From: Takifugu bimaculatus | Taxonomy: Eukaryota; Chordata; Actinopteri; Tetraodontiformes; Tetraodontidae | Length of the DNA stretch: 64,000 nt | Assembly (NCBI GenBank): GCA_004026145.2 | Contig: CP034985.2 | Span: forward strand, 732,720-796,719 | Reading direction: 5' to 3' | Part shown: piece by piece, positions 36,476 to 47,200 of the stretch | Layout: each line of letters opens with the position of its first letter | How positions within the stretch are numbered: the stretch's first letter is position 1 | The notes under the pieces: model-generated | Told to the model about the DNA's origin: nothing | Seen by the model: the letters and a program-made list of their open reading frames with translations, nothing else | The model's database searches: none | Made by a program: the position numbers and the translations under genes

Positions 36476-37775
36476 TGCAAATTTACCCAAAATTGCCTTA
36501 GGAAATTTGGTCATTTTGTTTAGGATGCCGTCAACACCACAGGAAAAATATGCATTTTATTGCGCCACCCTCATCACGGAATCCACAACATTCCTGATTC
36601 TGCTGCACAGCTGGCAGACCGCTCAGTGTTCAGAGCAGAGTGTAGGAGAGGCTCTGGGAAGAGCAGAGGAGGAAGCCTATGGATGTAAGTAAACAGCAAC
36701 TGGTGCACCGCCAAGGCCATCACCCCATCTGGGGCGATGTGACCGTGATTCTCTGACTGATCCCAGCTTACAAACCTCTGATATGCAGAACAAAACCTGT
36801 CACCAAAACAGCACAAGTGTGGTCCCAGTAAGTCGTTGCGCTGCTGCTCTTTGGAGGACACAGACTGAGACGTGTTTGCTAAGGGAATATGTTCTTAGAT
36901 ACATCAACTTCAGCAATGAAACTGGACAGAGAGGACAATTAAAGTGTCCCTAAACCAGAAACCAAGAATGAACGACAGGGTTGGGACATGGCTAATGGAA
37001 CAGAATGTAGTTTTACAGCAGGATGTAGTTTTACAGCAGGCTGATGGTGCAGCATGCCGGGAACTCAAGAGGCACCAAGAAGGCAAAAACAGATGCCTGA
37101 GGACCAATTCAACAACTACAGTCCTCACAGCATGTGGAAAGGTATCAAAACCACCCAGCAGTCACTGTCTGATAACAACAGGCCTGATGCACTGAACCAG
37201 TATTTTTCCCATTTTGACACTGGGGAAGGAAGGTGGGGGGGATAAGCCGAATTCAGTCTGCAATCCACCAGCAGGGGACTCCAGTACTTAAAACTACATT
37301 GTTGAAGTGTCTGAATAATATTGGCCCATGGCCTTAACACCAATCACAATGAAGTTCTTTAAAAACTGGTACTGGCCCACATCAAATCCGTCATCCCGCC
37401 TGACCAGGACACGCATCAATTTTCCTAATGATTCCACTGAGGATGCGCTAGCCACCGCCCTCCCCACTGCCCTGGAGAACCACATCATTATGGGAGGATG
37501 TTACTAATGAGTTTCTACATTTAACACATTTTACATTTTTATAATTTCGTCAAGTTCAATCAGTATCCAGATGTTCAAAGGTTAAATTTCTAACCCTCAT
37601 GGCTGGATTGATTGCTTCTTTGTTGTGAGCCTGGTTCTGCTCAATATTTCTTCCTGTTAGAGGGTGTTTTTTTCTGCCTTTGCTGTTTGTTGGGGCTCAG
37701 ACTTTGGGTCTCTATAAAGAGTCTCCAGATAATCTGGATTGTAACTGATGCTATATAAATAAAGATGAATTGAAC
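36476..37775 (+). mobile_element. Degenerate L2/CR1-type LINE, 3' end retained
   Basis: Plus-strand pieces resemble fish LINE ORF2: FRMPSTPQEKYAFYC, MWKGIKTTQQSLSDNN, then a decayed reverse-transcriptase entry. The 3' end (gggtctctataaagagtctccag ... tatataaataaagatgaatt) is a familiar fish LINE terminus, and its tail recurs at bases 30-62. The pieces may come from more than one insertion. Confidence 0.6.
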
Positions 37776-37984
37776 TGAAGAAAACACCAATCACATGCAT
37801 CCATACATTAAAACCTTGTAGACCACAGAGCACCAGGATGTTAGCTTGCTAAGCTAGCTTGAGTACAAACAAGTTTTCCCGGGCAGAACGTCATGGTGAT
37901 TTTATGATGTTGGAAGAACATTTGTGTGACAGAAACAAAATAATGACAAGAGATGGAGATCTGATATTTTAGTAAACTTGATTT

Positions 37985-38215
37985 TTTATTTTTTTTTGCT
38001 GCTTTAAGACTGCTTTATCCCTTTTCGGGTCATGGGGAGGGTTCTGGAGCCCATCCCAGCTACATGTGGGAAAAGGCAGGGTAGAACCCTGGTGATTTAC
38101 CAGCTCATCGCATTGTGTTCACGCTACCTTGCTCAAGGGTCCTCCAGCATTGCTCTGAAGGTGTTCTGGCACCTCCCCCCTGCTACTCTACCACCGCCCC
38201 CATTTTTTGACTGTT
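37985..38215 (-). repeat. SINE-like dispersed repeat, inverted
   Basis: It begins with tttatcccttttcgggtcatgg and includes accttgctcaagggtcctcc and attgctctgaaggtgttctgg. These are reverse complements of parts of the copies at 14,020-14,200 and 52,240-52,385. Three related copies in one window support a dispersed family. Confidence 0.6.
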
Positions 38216-38304
38216 AACACAAATGAGTGTTGAGTCAGAGAGCTGTCTGGTCATGTTTCTAATTACTTGGGTATGTTGAACACACCTTGTTACAGACAGA
38301 ACAC

Positions 38305-38340
38305 CCCCCCCCCCACACACACACACACACACACACACAT
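38305..38340. repeat. C-run plus (CA)n microsatellite
   Basis: CCCCCCCCCC followed by ACACAC..., intergenic upstream of pak6. Confidence 0.9.
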
Positions 38341-38671
38341 TTACACATGTAAATCGTTGCCTTGTACTTGTGACATGTGTAATGACAATAAAGTTGAATC
38401 TAATCTAATCTAATGTAGTACCTTCCTCACACCCAAGTATCATGAAATAAGGCATCAAAACTTAAACACAGGAATAAATAAAATCAGTGAATAAACTGAT
38501 TTTAAAAAAATCTGTTAGATTCTCAGGTGACCTGGAGGGTGTGTGTGTGTGAGCGTCCGTATGTGAGCATGTTTTTGTGTTTGTGTCAGCGTGACTTTGT
38601 GTGTCTTTCCTGGTTTTCTTGAGGATGACACATTCTATGTTCTTTTCAGATCTCATCAACGTTGAAGTTCA

Positions 38672-41019
38672 ATGTTTCGTCGCAGGAAAAAGACGCACAA
38701 ACCAGAGATTTCGGCACCGCTGAACTTTCAGCACCGCGTTCACACGTCATTTGATGCTGCATCTGGACACTTTGTGGGCCTGCCTCCCCAGTGGCAGAGT
38801 GTCATTGACACGCTGCAGAGGCCACGCCCCCTGGTGGACCCCTCCAGGATCACAGAGATTCAACTCCACAAGGTGAGGCGGTGTGACGCTGACTGCTCAA
38901 ACTGCCTCTTGTCGTTCACACCACCGCCCTGCTGCATGTGGACCCATAAATAAAATCTGCTTCCTTTTTATAGACAATTGTTCGTGGCAGCTTTATTGGA
39001 CATGGTGCCTACATTTCCCACATCATCGCTGAGATGAGCCGCCTGTCTGTCATCAGTTCCAACTCTCTGCGCCGCAGCAGCCAATCATCACGGAAACGGG
39101 CCCAGTCGATGGGTCAACTGGGAGAATTGAGAGAGGATGAGTCCTATGAGTACAAAACCCCGACTGGTGCAGCTGCCAGTAAGACAGGAAGCTCCCCCTA
39201 TTGGCGAGACAGTATCCAACGGGCACATAGCAACAGTGTTGGCCCCAAAAAGAAGGGAGCACTGCAGAGAACCAAGTCCTCCTGTGAGGTATCGGCGCCG
39301 CCTGAGGCCACACCAACAGTGACAACAGTTGGACATTATAGAGAGGCGCAGTATCAACAGAAGCCAAACTCCTGCCACACAGACGCACGGACAGGGAAAA
39401 CCCACAGCTGTGAGCAACTGCCGGACCTGCTGTCATCGCCATGCCAACCTGACGGCCTGCAGACAAATCAAATGGTAACAGTGATGTGACGTGAAACAGA
39501 AACTAGACAGATTAAAAACAATACCTGATCCAAACAGAGGGCAGCGCATACAGGTGTTACTACAGTATAGATGTTACTACAGAACAGGTGTTACTACAGT
39601 ACAGTAGAGGTGATACTACAGCGCATGCGTTACTATAGTACAGGTGTTGCTACAGTACAAGTGTTACTACCAGACAGTACAATTGCTACTACAGTACAGG
39701 TGTTAGTACAGAACAGTATATGTGTTACTACAGATCAGGTGCGACTGTCTTAGAGGTGTTACTACAGTATATATGTTACTACAATACAGCTGTTAGTACA
39801 GCACTTGTGTTACTACAGTAGAAGCACATGTTACTACAGAACATGTGATAGTGCAGAACATGTGATACTACAATACAGCTGTTACTACAGGAAAGATTTT
39901 GCTACAATTTAGACGTTACCGCAGTACAGTAGAGGTGTTACCACAGCATGTTTTACTACAATACAGCTATTACTATAGTACAGGTGTTGCTACAGTACCA
40001 ATGTACAGCAGAGGTGTTACTACTGTACAATACAGGTGAGTAGAGGTGTTACTACAGTGTTTTGACAGTGACATTTAAACATTATGTCATCTGGTCTACA
40101 GTAACCCTGGTAGTAGAACCCCTGTGATAAACTCAGATGTACCTGTGCTGATTTTTTCCAGCGGCACCCCCCCTCCTCGGCCCTCTACCTCCCCCCACCC
40201 AACAGCACAAGCAGCCCTCTGATTACAGTTCGTGGGTTACTTCCGCACTCGTCCCATCCTCCCTCCAGCAGCCACATCAGGCTCAGGTCAACCTCAATCC
40301 CAGGCATAACTAAACCACACCCACCTCAGCTACAAGACCCCCCCACCACCTGCCCCACCGCCACTCACTTATTGCTACCTGATGGAAGGATAAATGTGAC
40401 TCATGACCAATTCAAGGCAGCCCTGCAGAGTGTGGTGGATGCTGGAGACCCAAGAACCATGCTGGAGAACTTTGTGAAGATTGGTGAAGGTTCCACGGGC
40501 ATCGTCTGCATCGCCGAAGAGCGTGAGAGTGGTCGACAGGTGGCTGTGAAGATGATGGACCTCAGGAAGCAACAACGGCGAGAGCTGCTCTTCAATGAAG
40601 TAAGGAAGTAATCGAACGCACCACGTGATTGAATTCAGAGGTTCTGTCACGATCAGTCAGTCATGCGAGTGTGTGTGTGAGTCAGGTGGTGATCATGAGA
40701 GATTACCATCACCAGAACGTGGTCCAGATGTACCGCAGTGCGCTGGTGGGGGAGGAACTCTGGGTAATCATGGAGTACCTGCAGGGAGGTGCTCTGACCC
40801 ACATCATCTGTCAAACCAGGTGAGTAAATAATCACCTGTACCTGTACAGTATGTGTGGTGAGACATGTTGTGTAATGTGTGTGTGTTCAGGCTGAATGAG
40901 GAGCAAATAGCTACAGTGTGTGAGGGTGTTCTGCAGGCGCTGACGTACCTTCACAGTCAGGGAGTGATCCACCGAGACATCAAGAGTGACTCCATCCTCC
41001 TGACCCTGGATGGGAGGGT

Positions 41020-41099
<80 letters not shown>

Positions 41100-42102
41100 G
41101 TGGCACTGGGTTAACTGGGGCCCTTCTGTGCAGCCCTCCATACACAAGAAGCTAAAGCTGAAGGTTCCGTATACAGCAGATCTAAAGGTTCCTTCTAATA
41201 AGAACAGTGGGCATTTTAAGTTGATTTTGAAGATGTTTGGGACGTGGTCCGTAATTCGTGGTCCATGATTCAGGAACATTCAGAAACATTCACATTCTAC
41301 AGTAGTGGCTTGAGAGTTTCCTGTCATGCCACATGAAAGGACACAGCAGTTCTATGGCTCAGAGTCAGTGCTGTCAACCAGGTTTGAACAGAAACAAACA
41401 AAGCCTTTGCTGTGGTTGCAGGTCAAAGGTCACAGGTCACTGCTGCAGTTTCTCATCAGTTTGACATCATTGATGAAGATCAAGTGTAACACCGTACTGT
41501 AGCAACCCTCTCCTCTTCTGCAGATAAAGCTGTCTGACTTTGGCTTCTGCGCCCAGATCAGCAAAGACGTCCCCAAAAGGAAGTCTCTGGTGGGGACGCC
41601 ATACTGGATGGCACCTGAGGTCATCGCTAAGTCTCCATATGGACCTGAGGTAATGGCGCAAAGGGCCAATGTCAAAGATCAACACAGCAACAATCAAACA
41701 CACATAGCTTGGAGAACATAACAGTTCAAATCTATACACTGGAAAGGCTGGGAAAACTAAGCCAGATTCCTAGTTTATCCTAGTTAATCCAAATTTCCCA
41801 CTAAAGAAATACAATAAAATCAGAACAGAAATGTCGCCTGTGCGTAGCAGATCATATTCAAGAGGATCTACTGGTGCAACTGAAAGTAAATTTCAACTAA
41901 AAAGGTCTTTTTTGTAAACCATGTGGGTCCCTGTGTGTTCTCATGTCTCTAAGGTGGACATCTGGTCTCTGGGGATCATGGTGGTCGAAATGGTGGACGG
42001 AGAGCCGCCGTACTTCAACCAAACGCCCATCAGCGCCATGAAGAGGCTCAGAGATGAGGCGCCACCAAGTGTGAAGAACATACAGAGGGTCTCTCTCTCT
42101 CT

Positions 42103-42138
<36 letters not shown>

Positions 42139-42484
42139 GAATTGATCTTAATTAAACATGTCTGTGGTGAGTAGCATGCTGAGTGCTAATGTCGCTCTCT
42201 TTAATAGACTAAAGTGAACAAGCAGGTAAAAACACTGTTTGTTTAGGTTGTAAAGTCTGAAACAGTTGCTAGCGCTGCGGCGAGTCCCTGAGATGATTTT
42301 ACTTCTGACCTTACAGGTGTCTCCAGTGCTGAAGGACTTCCTTGGTTGCATGTTGACCCGTGACACGAAGCAGCGGTTGACCTCTGCTGACCTTCTGGAG
42401 CATCCGTTTTTGCTGCAGGCTGACTCTCCAGGCTGCCTGATGCCCCTGGTGCAAAAACACTCCAAGCGAATGTCACTCTGTTGA
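38672..42484 (+). CDS. pak6: p21-activated kinase 6 (group II PAK serine/threonine kinase)
   Basis: A Cdc42-binding kinase. Exons: 38672-38872, 38974-39474, 40162-40599, 40686-40819, 40891-41017, 41524-41649, 41954-42088 and 42317-42484; all phases join and give 609 residues. The N-terminus carries the CRIB motif (ISAPLNFQHRVHTSFD, residues about 12-27), then the PAK6-type LSVISSNSLR. The linker is Ser/Pro-rich. The kinase has the glycine loop IGEGSTGIV, VAVKMMD lysine, HRDIKSD catalytic loop, DFGFC, activation-loop KRKSLVGTPYW (group II autophosphorylated serine) and APE. It ends KHSKRMSLC. All catalytic residues are present. PAK4 and PAK5 are excluded by the ISSNSLR block and the tail. It is slightly shorter than human PAK6 because of the linker. 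The donor after 42088 runs into a CT repeat and is weak. Confidence 0.95.
39540..40060. repeat. Degenerate minisatellite (GTTACTACAGTACAG-like)
   Basis: Imperfect 16-20 base units (GTTACTACAGTACAGGT and variants) fill the second pak6 intron between coding exons. Not coding. Confidence 0.85.
41021..41095. repeat. (CA)n microsatellite
   Basis: About 36 CA units starting a few bases after the pak6 donor at 41018. Confidence 0.95.
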
Positions 42485-42931
42485 GCACCTGACAACGAAA
42501 CGTTTAAAGATGGTAAAGATGGCCCCGCCCCCAATAAAGGGAGGAACTTCTACACTTGGGGAGGGGGGGGTATTGAGTAGTATTTCCACTGCAGGAGCAG
42601 GAACTTTACAGCACTTTAGAGGAACTTTACAGCAACCGTTCCTCTCACTTGGTCCTCTTGACGGTCATGTCTCCAGTCTGAGGTCACAGGTCTCGATCGC
42701 CGTATAGTGTTTGTGTGACAGTTTCGACCGTGACATCACCCAAGCAAGTCGCTAAAAGTATCAATAATAATGAAGAAAACAACAAGGAAGGAGGTAAATT
42801 GTATGAGCTGATATTCTGAGAGAAGAGGATGTCCTAAAGCTCTGTGAACTGTTTAGTCAGAGTTTTGTCCATGTGACTCTTTAGTTCTGAGCTGTCACTG
42901 CAAGCTGTATCTGTGAAGTCTTGTGTGTGTT

Positions 42932-42937
42932 AATAAA
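42932..42937 (+). terminator. pak6: Candidate pak6 polyadenylation signal
   Basis: AATAAA about 450 bases past the pak6 stop, with GT-rich sequence upstream. Confidence 0.5.
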
Positions 42938-44040
42938 TATTAAACAACACTGTTGTATTAAAATACTAAACCAGACATGTCTGCTGCGTTTCTGGTTTGG
43001 GTGTTGGTCTCCATGAACTAGAGGAGAAACGCTGCCTGCTAGGCTAATCCTCTGGCCTGATGGGTCACTTCCTGCTTGATAGAGGGCTGATCTAAGTATC
43101 TACCCTGGAGCAGGGACTCGATTTGGCACCACAAAAGTTCCTGTAAATGGCCATTTGGCAGAGGTTCAAGGAATGGAGACTTGCATCAACGGCATCTTAA
43201 AACAACCTCAAGCAGTGGAAACGCTCCTTTGGTGTACTGTTAACCAAAGAGCTAACCTGCTAGTATTCCCTCTGCAGATGTTGACTTTCATAAAATGTAG
43301 TATTAGTAGTATAAAATCGAATTATTTTTTATATGAACAAGAATCTAGAATGATCTTGAACTATGGTGTCAGTGTGCTGGGAACATGATGGGAATATGCT
43401 GGGAGTGCATTGGGAGTGTACTAGGAGTTTGCTATGAGTGTACTGAGGGTATGCTGGGAGTCTGCTGGGTACAGCTGTGACTGATTTAAGTTTGATTCCA
43501 ATATTCTGAATATAGTTGGATAATCAAATCATAATTTAGTGCATCAACTGTGTGCTCAGACATGATGTGTATGTGTGTTCGGGTATAAAGTGTGTGTGTT
43601 GAGAAAGGATGTGTGTGTTCAGATATAAGGTGTCTGTGTTCAGACATGAAGTGTGTGCGTTCATATATGAAGGTTGTGTGTTCAGATATGAAGTGTGTGT
43701 GTTCAGATATGAAGTATGTGTTCAGATATGAAGTGACTGTGTGATCAGACATGAAGTGTGTGTGTTCAGACATGAAGTGTGTGTGTTCTGATGAATGTGA
43801 GTGCTTGTGTTTTCTTATCTGAGGCAGTTCGAGTACCTCAAATAGAAACTTTTATCTGGACAGAATACAACTCCACAACCATAATCACAAATATTTAGAC
43901 ACACACAATGACACACATGCACTGAAGAACTGGGGGACCAACTGTTAGGAATCTTCCCCCGTGCAGCAGGTTCCTGGAGCTCAGTCCACACAAGGAGCTG
44001 CTGATAATCTCCAAGTGCTGATAAAAAATGACACTGTTCT
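42938..44040. other. Intergenic with short tandem repeats
   Basis: About 43,385-43,470 has GGGAGTGTACT-like units. About 43,560-43,790 has 20-26 base units of GTGTGTTCAGATATGAAGT. The rest precedes the myosin gene and may contain its upstream control region. Confidence 0.6.
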
Positions 44041-44043
44041 TTT

Positions 44044-44053
44044 CCTAAAATGG
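44044..44053 (+). promoter_or_regulatory. CArG box upstream of the intronless myosin gene
   Basis: CCTAAAATGG matches the SRF-binding consensus CC(A/T)6GG exactly, 182 bases before the myosin ATG. Such boxes are usual in sarcomeric gene promoters. A single match could arise by chance. Confidence 0.45.
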
Positions 44054-44166
44054 ATTCTGACAGCTAAAGGTCTTGCAACAGAGCTGGTTCATCAGCCAGG
44101 ACAAATTTAACATCAGCTCCTGCTTTGTTCTCAGTGGGCTTCTCCTAATTTGGTCCACAGGGAGGC

Positions 44167-44174
44167 TTTAAAAG
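44167..44174 (+). promoter_or_regulatory. TATA-like element upstream of the myosin ATG
   Basis: TTTAAAAG lies 61 bases before the ATG at 44235, which would allow a short 5' leader. An alternative is a 5' UTR intron ending at the AG near 44,211 (CTTCATAG then ACCGATC). Confidence 0.4.
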
Positions 44175-44234
44175 CTGCTGCATTGTTGAAGAGTGCCATT
44201 CTTCATAGACCGATCTTCCACCAGCAAGTCCACC

Positions 44235-47200
44235 ATGAGCGACTCTCTAATGGCTGAATTTGGAAAGGCTGCTCCTTACCTGAGGAAGTCAGAAAAGGAG
44301 CGTCTTGAAGCTCAGACCAGAGCTTTTGACATCAAGATTGAATGCTTTGTTGTGGATGCGAAGGTGGAATATATGAAGGGACAAATCCAGAGCAAAGATG
44401 GAGGGATGGTAACAGTCAAAAAGGAGGATGGAGCTACAGTGACTGTTAAAGAGTCAGATGTCCACCCCCAGAACCCACCAAAATTTGATAAAATTGAAGA
44501 CATGGCAATGTTCACCTTCCTCCATGAGCCGGCTGTGCTGTTTAACCTCAAAGAGCGTTATGCTGCCTGGATGATCTACACTTATTCAGGATTGTTCTGC
44601 GTCACAGTCAATCCCTACAAGTGGCTTCCAGTCTATGATGCTGAAGTGGTGGCAGCTTACAGAGGGAAAAAGCGAACGGAGGCCCCCCCTCATATATTTT
44701 CCATCTCAGATAATGCCTACCAGTACATGCTGACTGACCGGGAGAACCAATCGGTGCTCATCACAGGAGAATCAGGAGCTGGGAAGACTGTGAACACCAA
44801 GAGGGTCATCCAGTACTTTGCCAGCATTGCTGCCGTCGGCAGTGGTTGCAGAAAAGATGCCAGTAAAGGGACTCTGGAGGATCAGATCATCCAGGCAAAT
44901 CCCGCCCTGGAGGCCTTCGGCAATGCAAAAACATTGAGAAATGACAATTCTTCAAGATTTGGAAAATTCATACGAATTCATTTTGGTCCAAGTGGCAAAC
45001 TCTCCTCTGCTGACATTGAGACGTATCTACTGGAGAAGTCGCGAGTCACCTTTCAGCTGAAAGCTGAGAGAAATTATCACATCTTTTATCAGATCTTGTC
45101 CAATCAAAAGCCAGAGCTTCTGGACATGTTACTTATCACCAACAACCCATACGACTACTCCTACATCTCCCAAGGAGAGGTGACAGTTGCCTCCATCAAT
45201 GACTCAGAAGAGCTGATGGCCACTGATAGTGCCTTTGATGTTCTGGGCTTCACTCCAGAAGAGAAGATGGGGGTTTACAAACTGACGGGTGCAATCATGC
45301 ACTATGGTAACATGAAGTTCAAGCAGAAGCAACGTGAAGAGCAGGCTGAGCCAGATGGGACAGAAGCTGCGGATAAGTCATCTTATCTCATGGGACTGAA
45401 TTCTGCGGACCTCATCAAGGGGCTGTGCCACCCCCGAGTCAAAGTAGGAAATGAATATGTCACCAAAGGCCAAAGCGTGGACCAAGTCTACTATGCCCTC
45501 GGTGCTCTTGCCAAATCGGTATATGAAAAGATGTTCAACTGGATGGTGGTGAGAATCAACCAATCCCTCGACACAAAACAGCACAGGCAGTACTTCATAG
45601 GAGTGCTGGACATTGCAGGATTTGAGATCTTTGATTATAACACCTTTGAGCAGCTCTGCATCAACTTTACCAATGAAAAACTGCAACAGTTTTTTAACCA
45701 TCACATGTTTGTTCTTGAGCAAGAAGAGTACAAAAAAGAGGGTATCGACTGGGAGTTCATCGATTTTGGGATGGACCTGCAAGCTTGTATTGACCTCATC
45801 GAAAAGCCACTGGGAATTCTTTCAATTCTGGAGGAGGAGTGCATGTTCCCCAAAGCCAGTGACCAGACCTTCAAGTCCAAGCTCTATGATAATCATTTGG
45901 GAAAGAACAAAATGTTTGAAAAACCACGAGCAGCAAAGGGGAAAGCAGAGGCTCACTTTGCCCTGGTTCACTATGCAGGAACAGTGGACTACAACATCAC
46001 CAACTGGCTGGTGAAGAACAAAGACCCTCTAAATGAAACCGTGGTTGGTCTTTACCAGAAGTCATCCCTGAAACTACTCAGTGTGCTGTTTTCAACCTTC
46101 TCATCTGACAGCGGTGACAAAGGAGGCAAAGGGGCCAAGAAGAAAGGTTCCTCCTTCCAAACTGTGTCTGCGCTTCACAGGGAAAATCTAAACAAGCTGA
46201 TGACCAACCTAAAGACAACGCACCCCCACTTTGTACGCTGTCTGATTCCCAATGAGCGGAAAACCCCAGGGGTCATGGACAACTGCCTTGTCATGCACCA
46301 GCTGCGCTGTAATGGAGTTCTGGAAGGCATCCGGATCTGCAGAAAGGGCTTCCCTAATAGAGTTCTGTATGGCGACTTTAAACAACGCTACAGGATCCTG
46401 AATGCCTCTGCCATCCCTGAAGGGCAGTTCATTGACTGCAAGAAGAGTGCTGAAAAGTTACTGGGATCTCTGGACATTGATCATACACAGTACAGGTTTG
46501 GCCACACAAAGGTCTTCTTTAAGGCTGGTTTACTAGGTACACTCGAGGAGATGAGAGATGAACAACTCTCTCGGATCCTCACCAGGATCCAGGCTAATGC
46601 CCGGGGAATCCTAATGAGGGTGCAGTTTGCTAAGCTGCTGGAACGCAGAGATGCTCTTATGGTCATCCAATGGAACCTTCGCTCTTTCTTGGGCGTGAAG
46701 AACTGGCCCTGGATGAAGCTTTTCTTCAAGATCAAGCCCCTGTTAAAGAGTGCTGAGGCTGAGAAGGAAATGGCCAGCATGAAAGATGAGTTCAACAAGT
46801 TGAAAGAAGCTTTGGAAAAATCAGAAACCAGACGGAAAGAACTGGAGGAGAAAATAGTTACTCTTCTCCAAGAGAAGAATGACCTGACTCTGCAGATTCA
46901 GTCTGAACAGGATACGCTAACAGATGCCGAAGAACGCTGCGAACAGCTGATAAAGAGCAAAATTCAACTGGAGGCCAAGCTCAAGGAAATTACAGAAAGG
47001 CTTGAAGATGAGGAGGAGATCAATGCAGATCTCACTGCTAAGAAACGGAAGCTCGAAGATGAATGTTCCGAGTTAAAGAAAGATATAGATGACCTGGAGC
47101 TGACTCTGGCAAAGGTTGAGAAAGAAAAGCATGCAACAGAAAATAAGGTGAAAAATCTGACAGAGGAGATGGCTTCGCAGGATGACAACATCATGAAACT

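Noticed and set aside
40861..41155. His/Thr-alternating reading frames over the CA repeat in pak6
   Set aside because: They are frames of a dinucleotide repeat; the true exon ends at 41017.
44193..44234. Upstream ATG at 44193 as the myosin start
   Set aside because: The extra 14 residues do not match the family N-terminus, and the ATG at 44235 has a better context (CCACCATGAGC).
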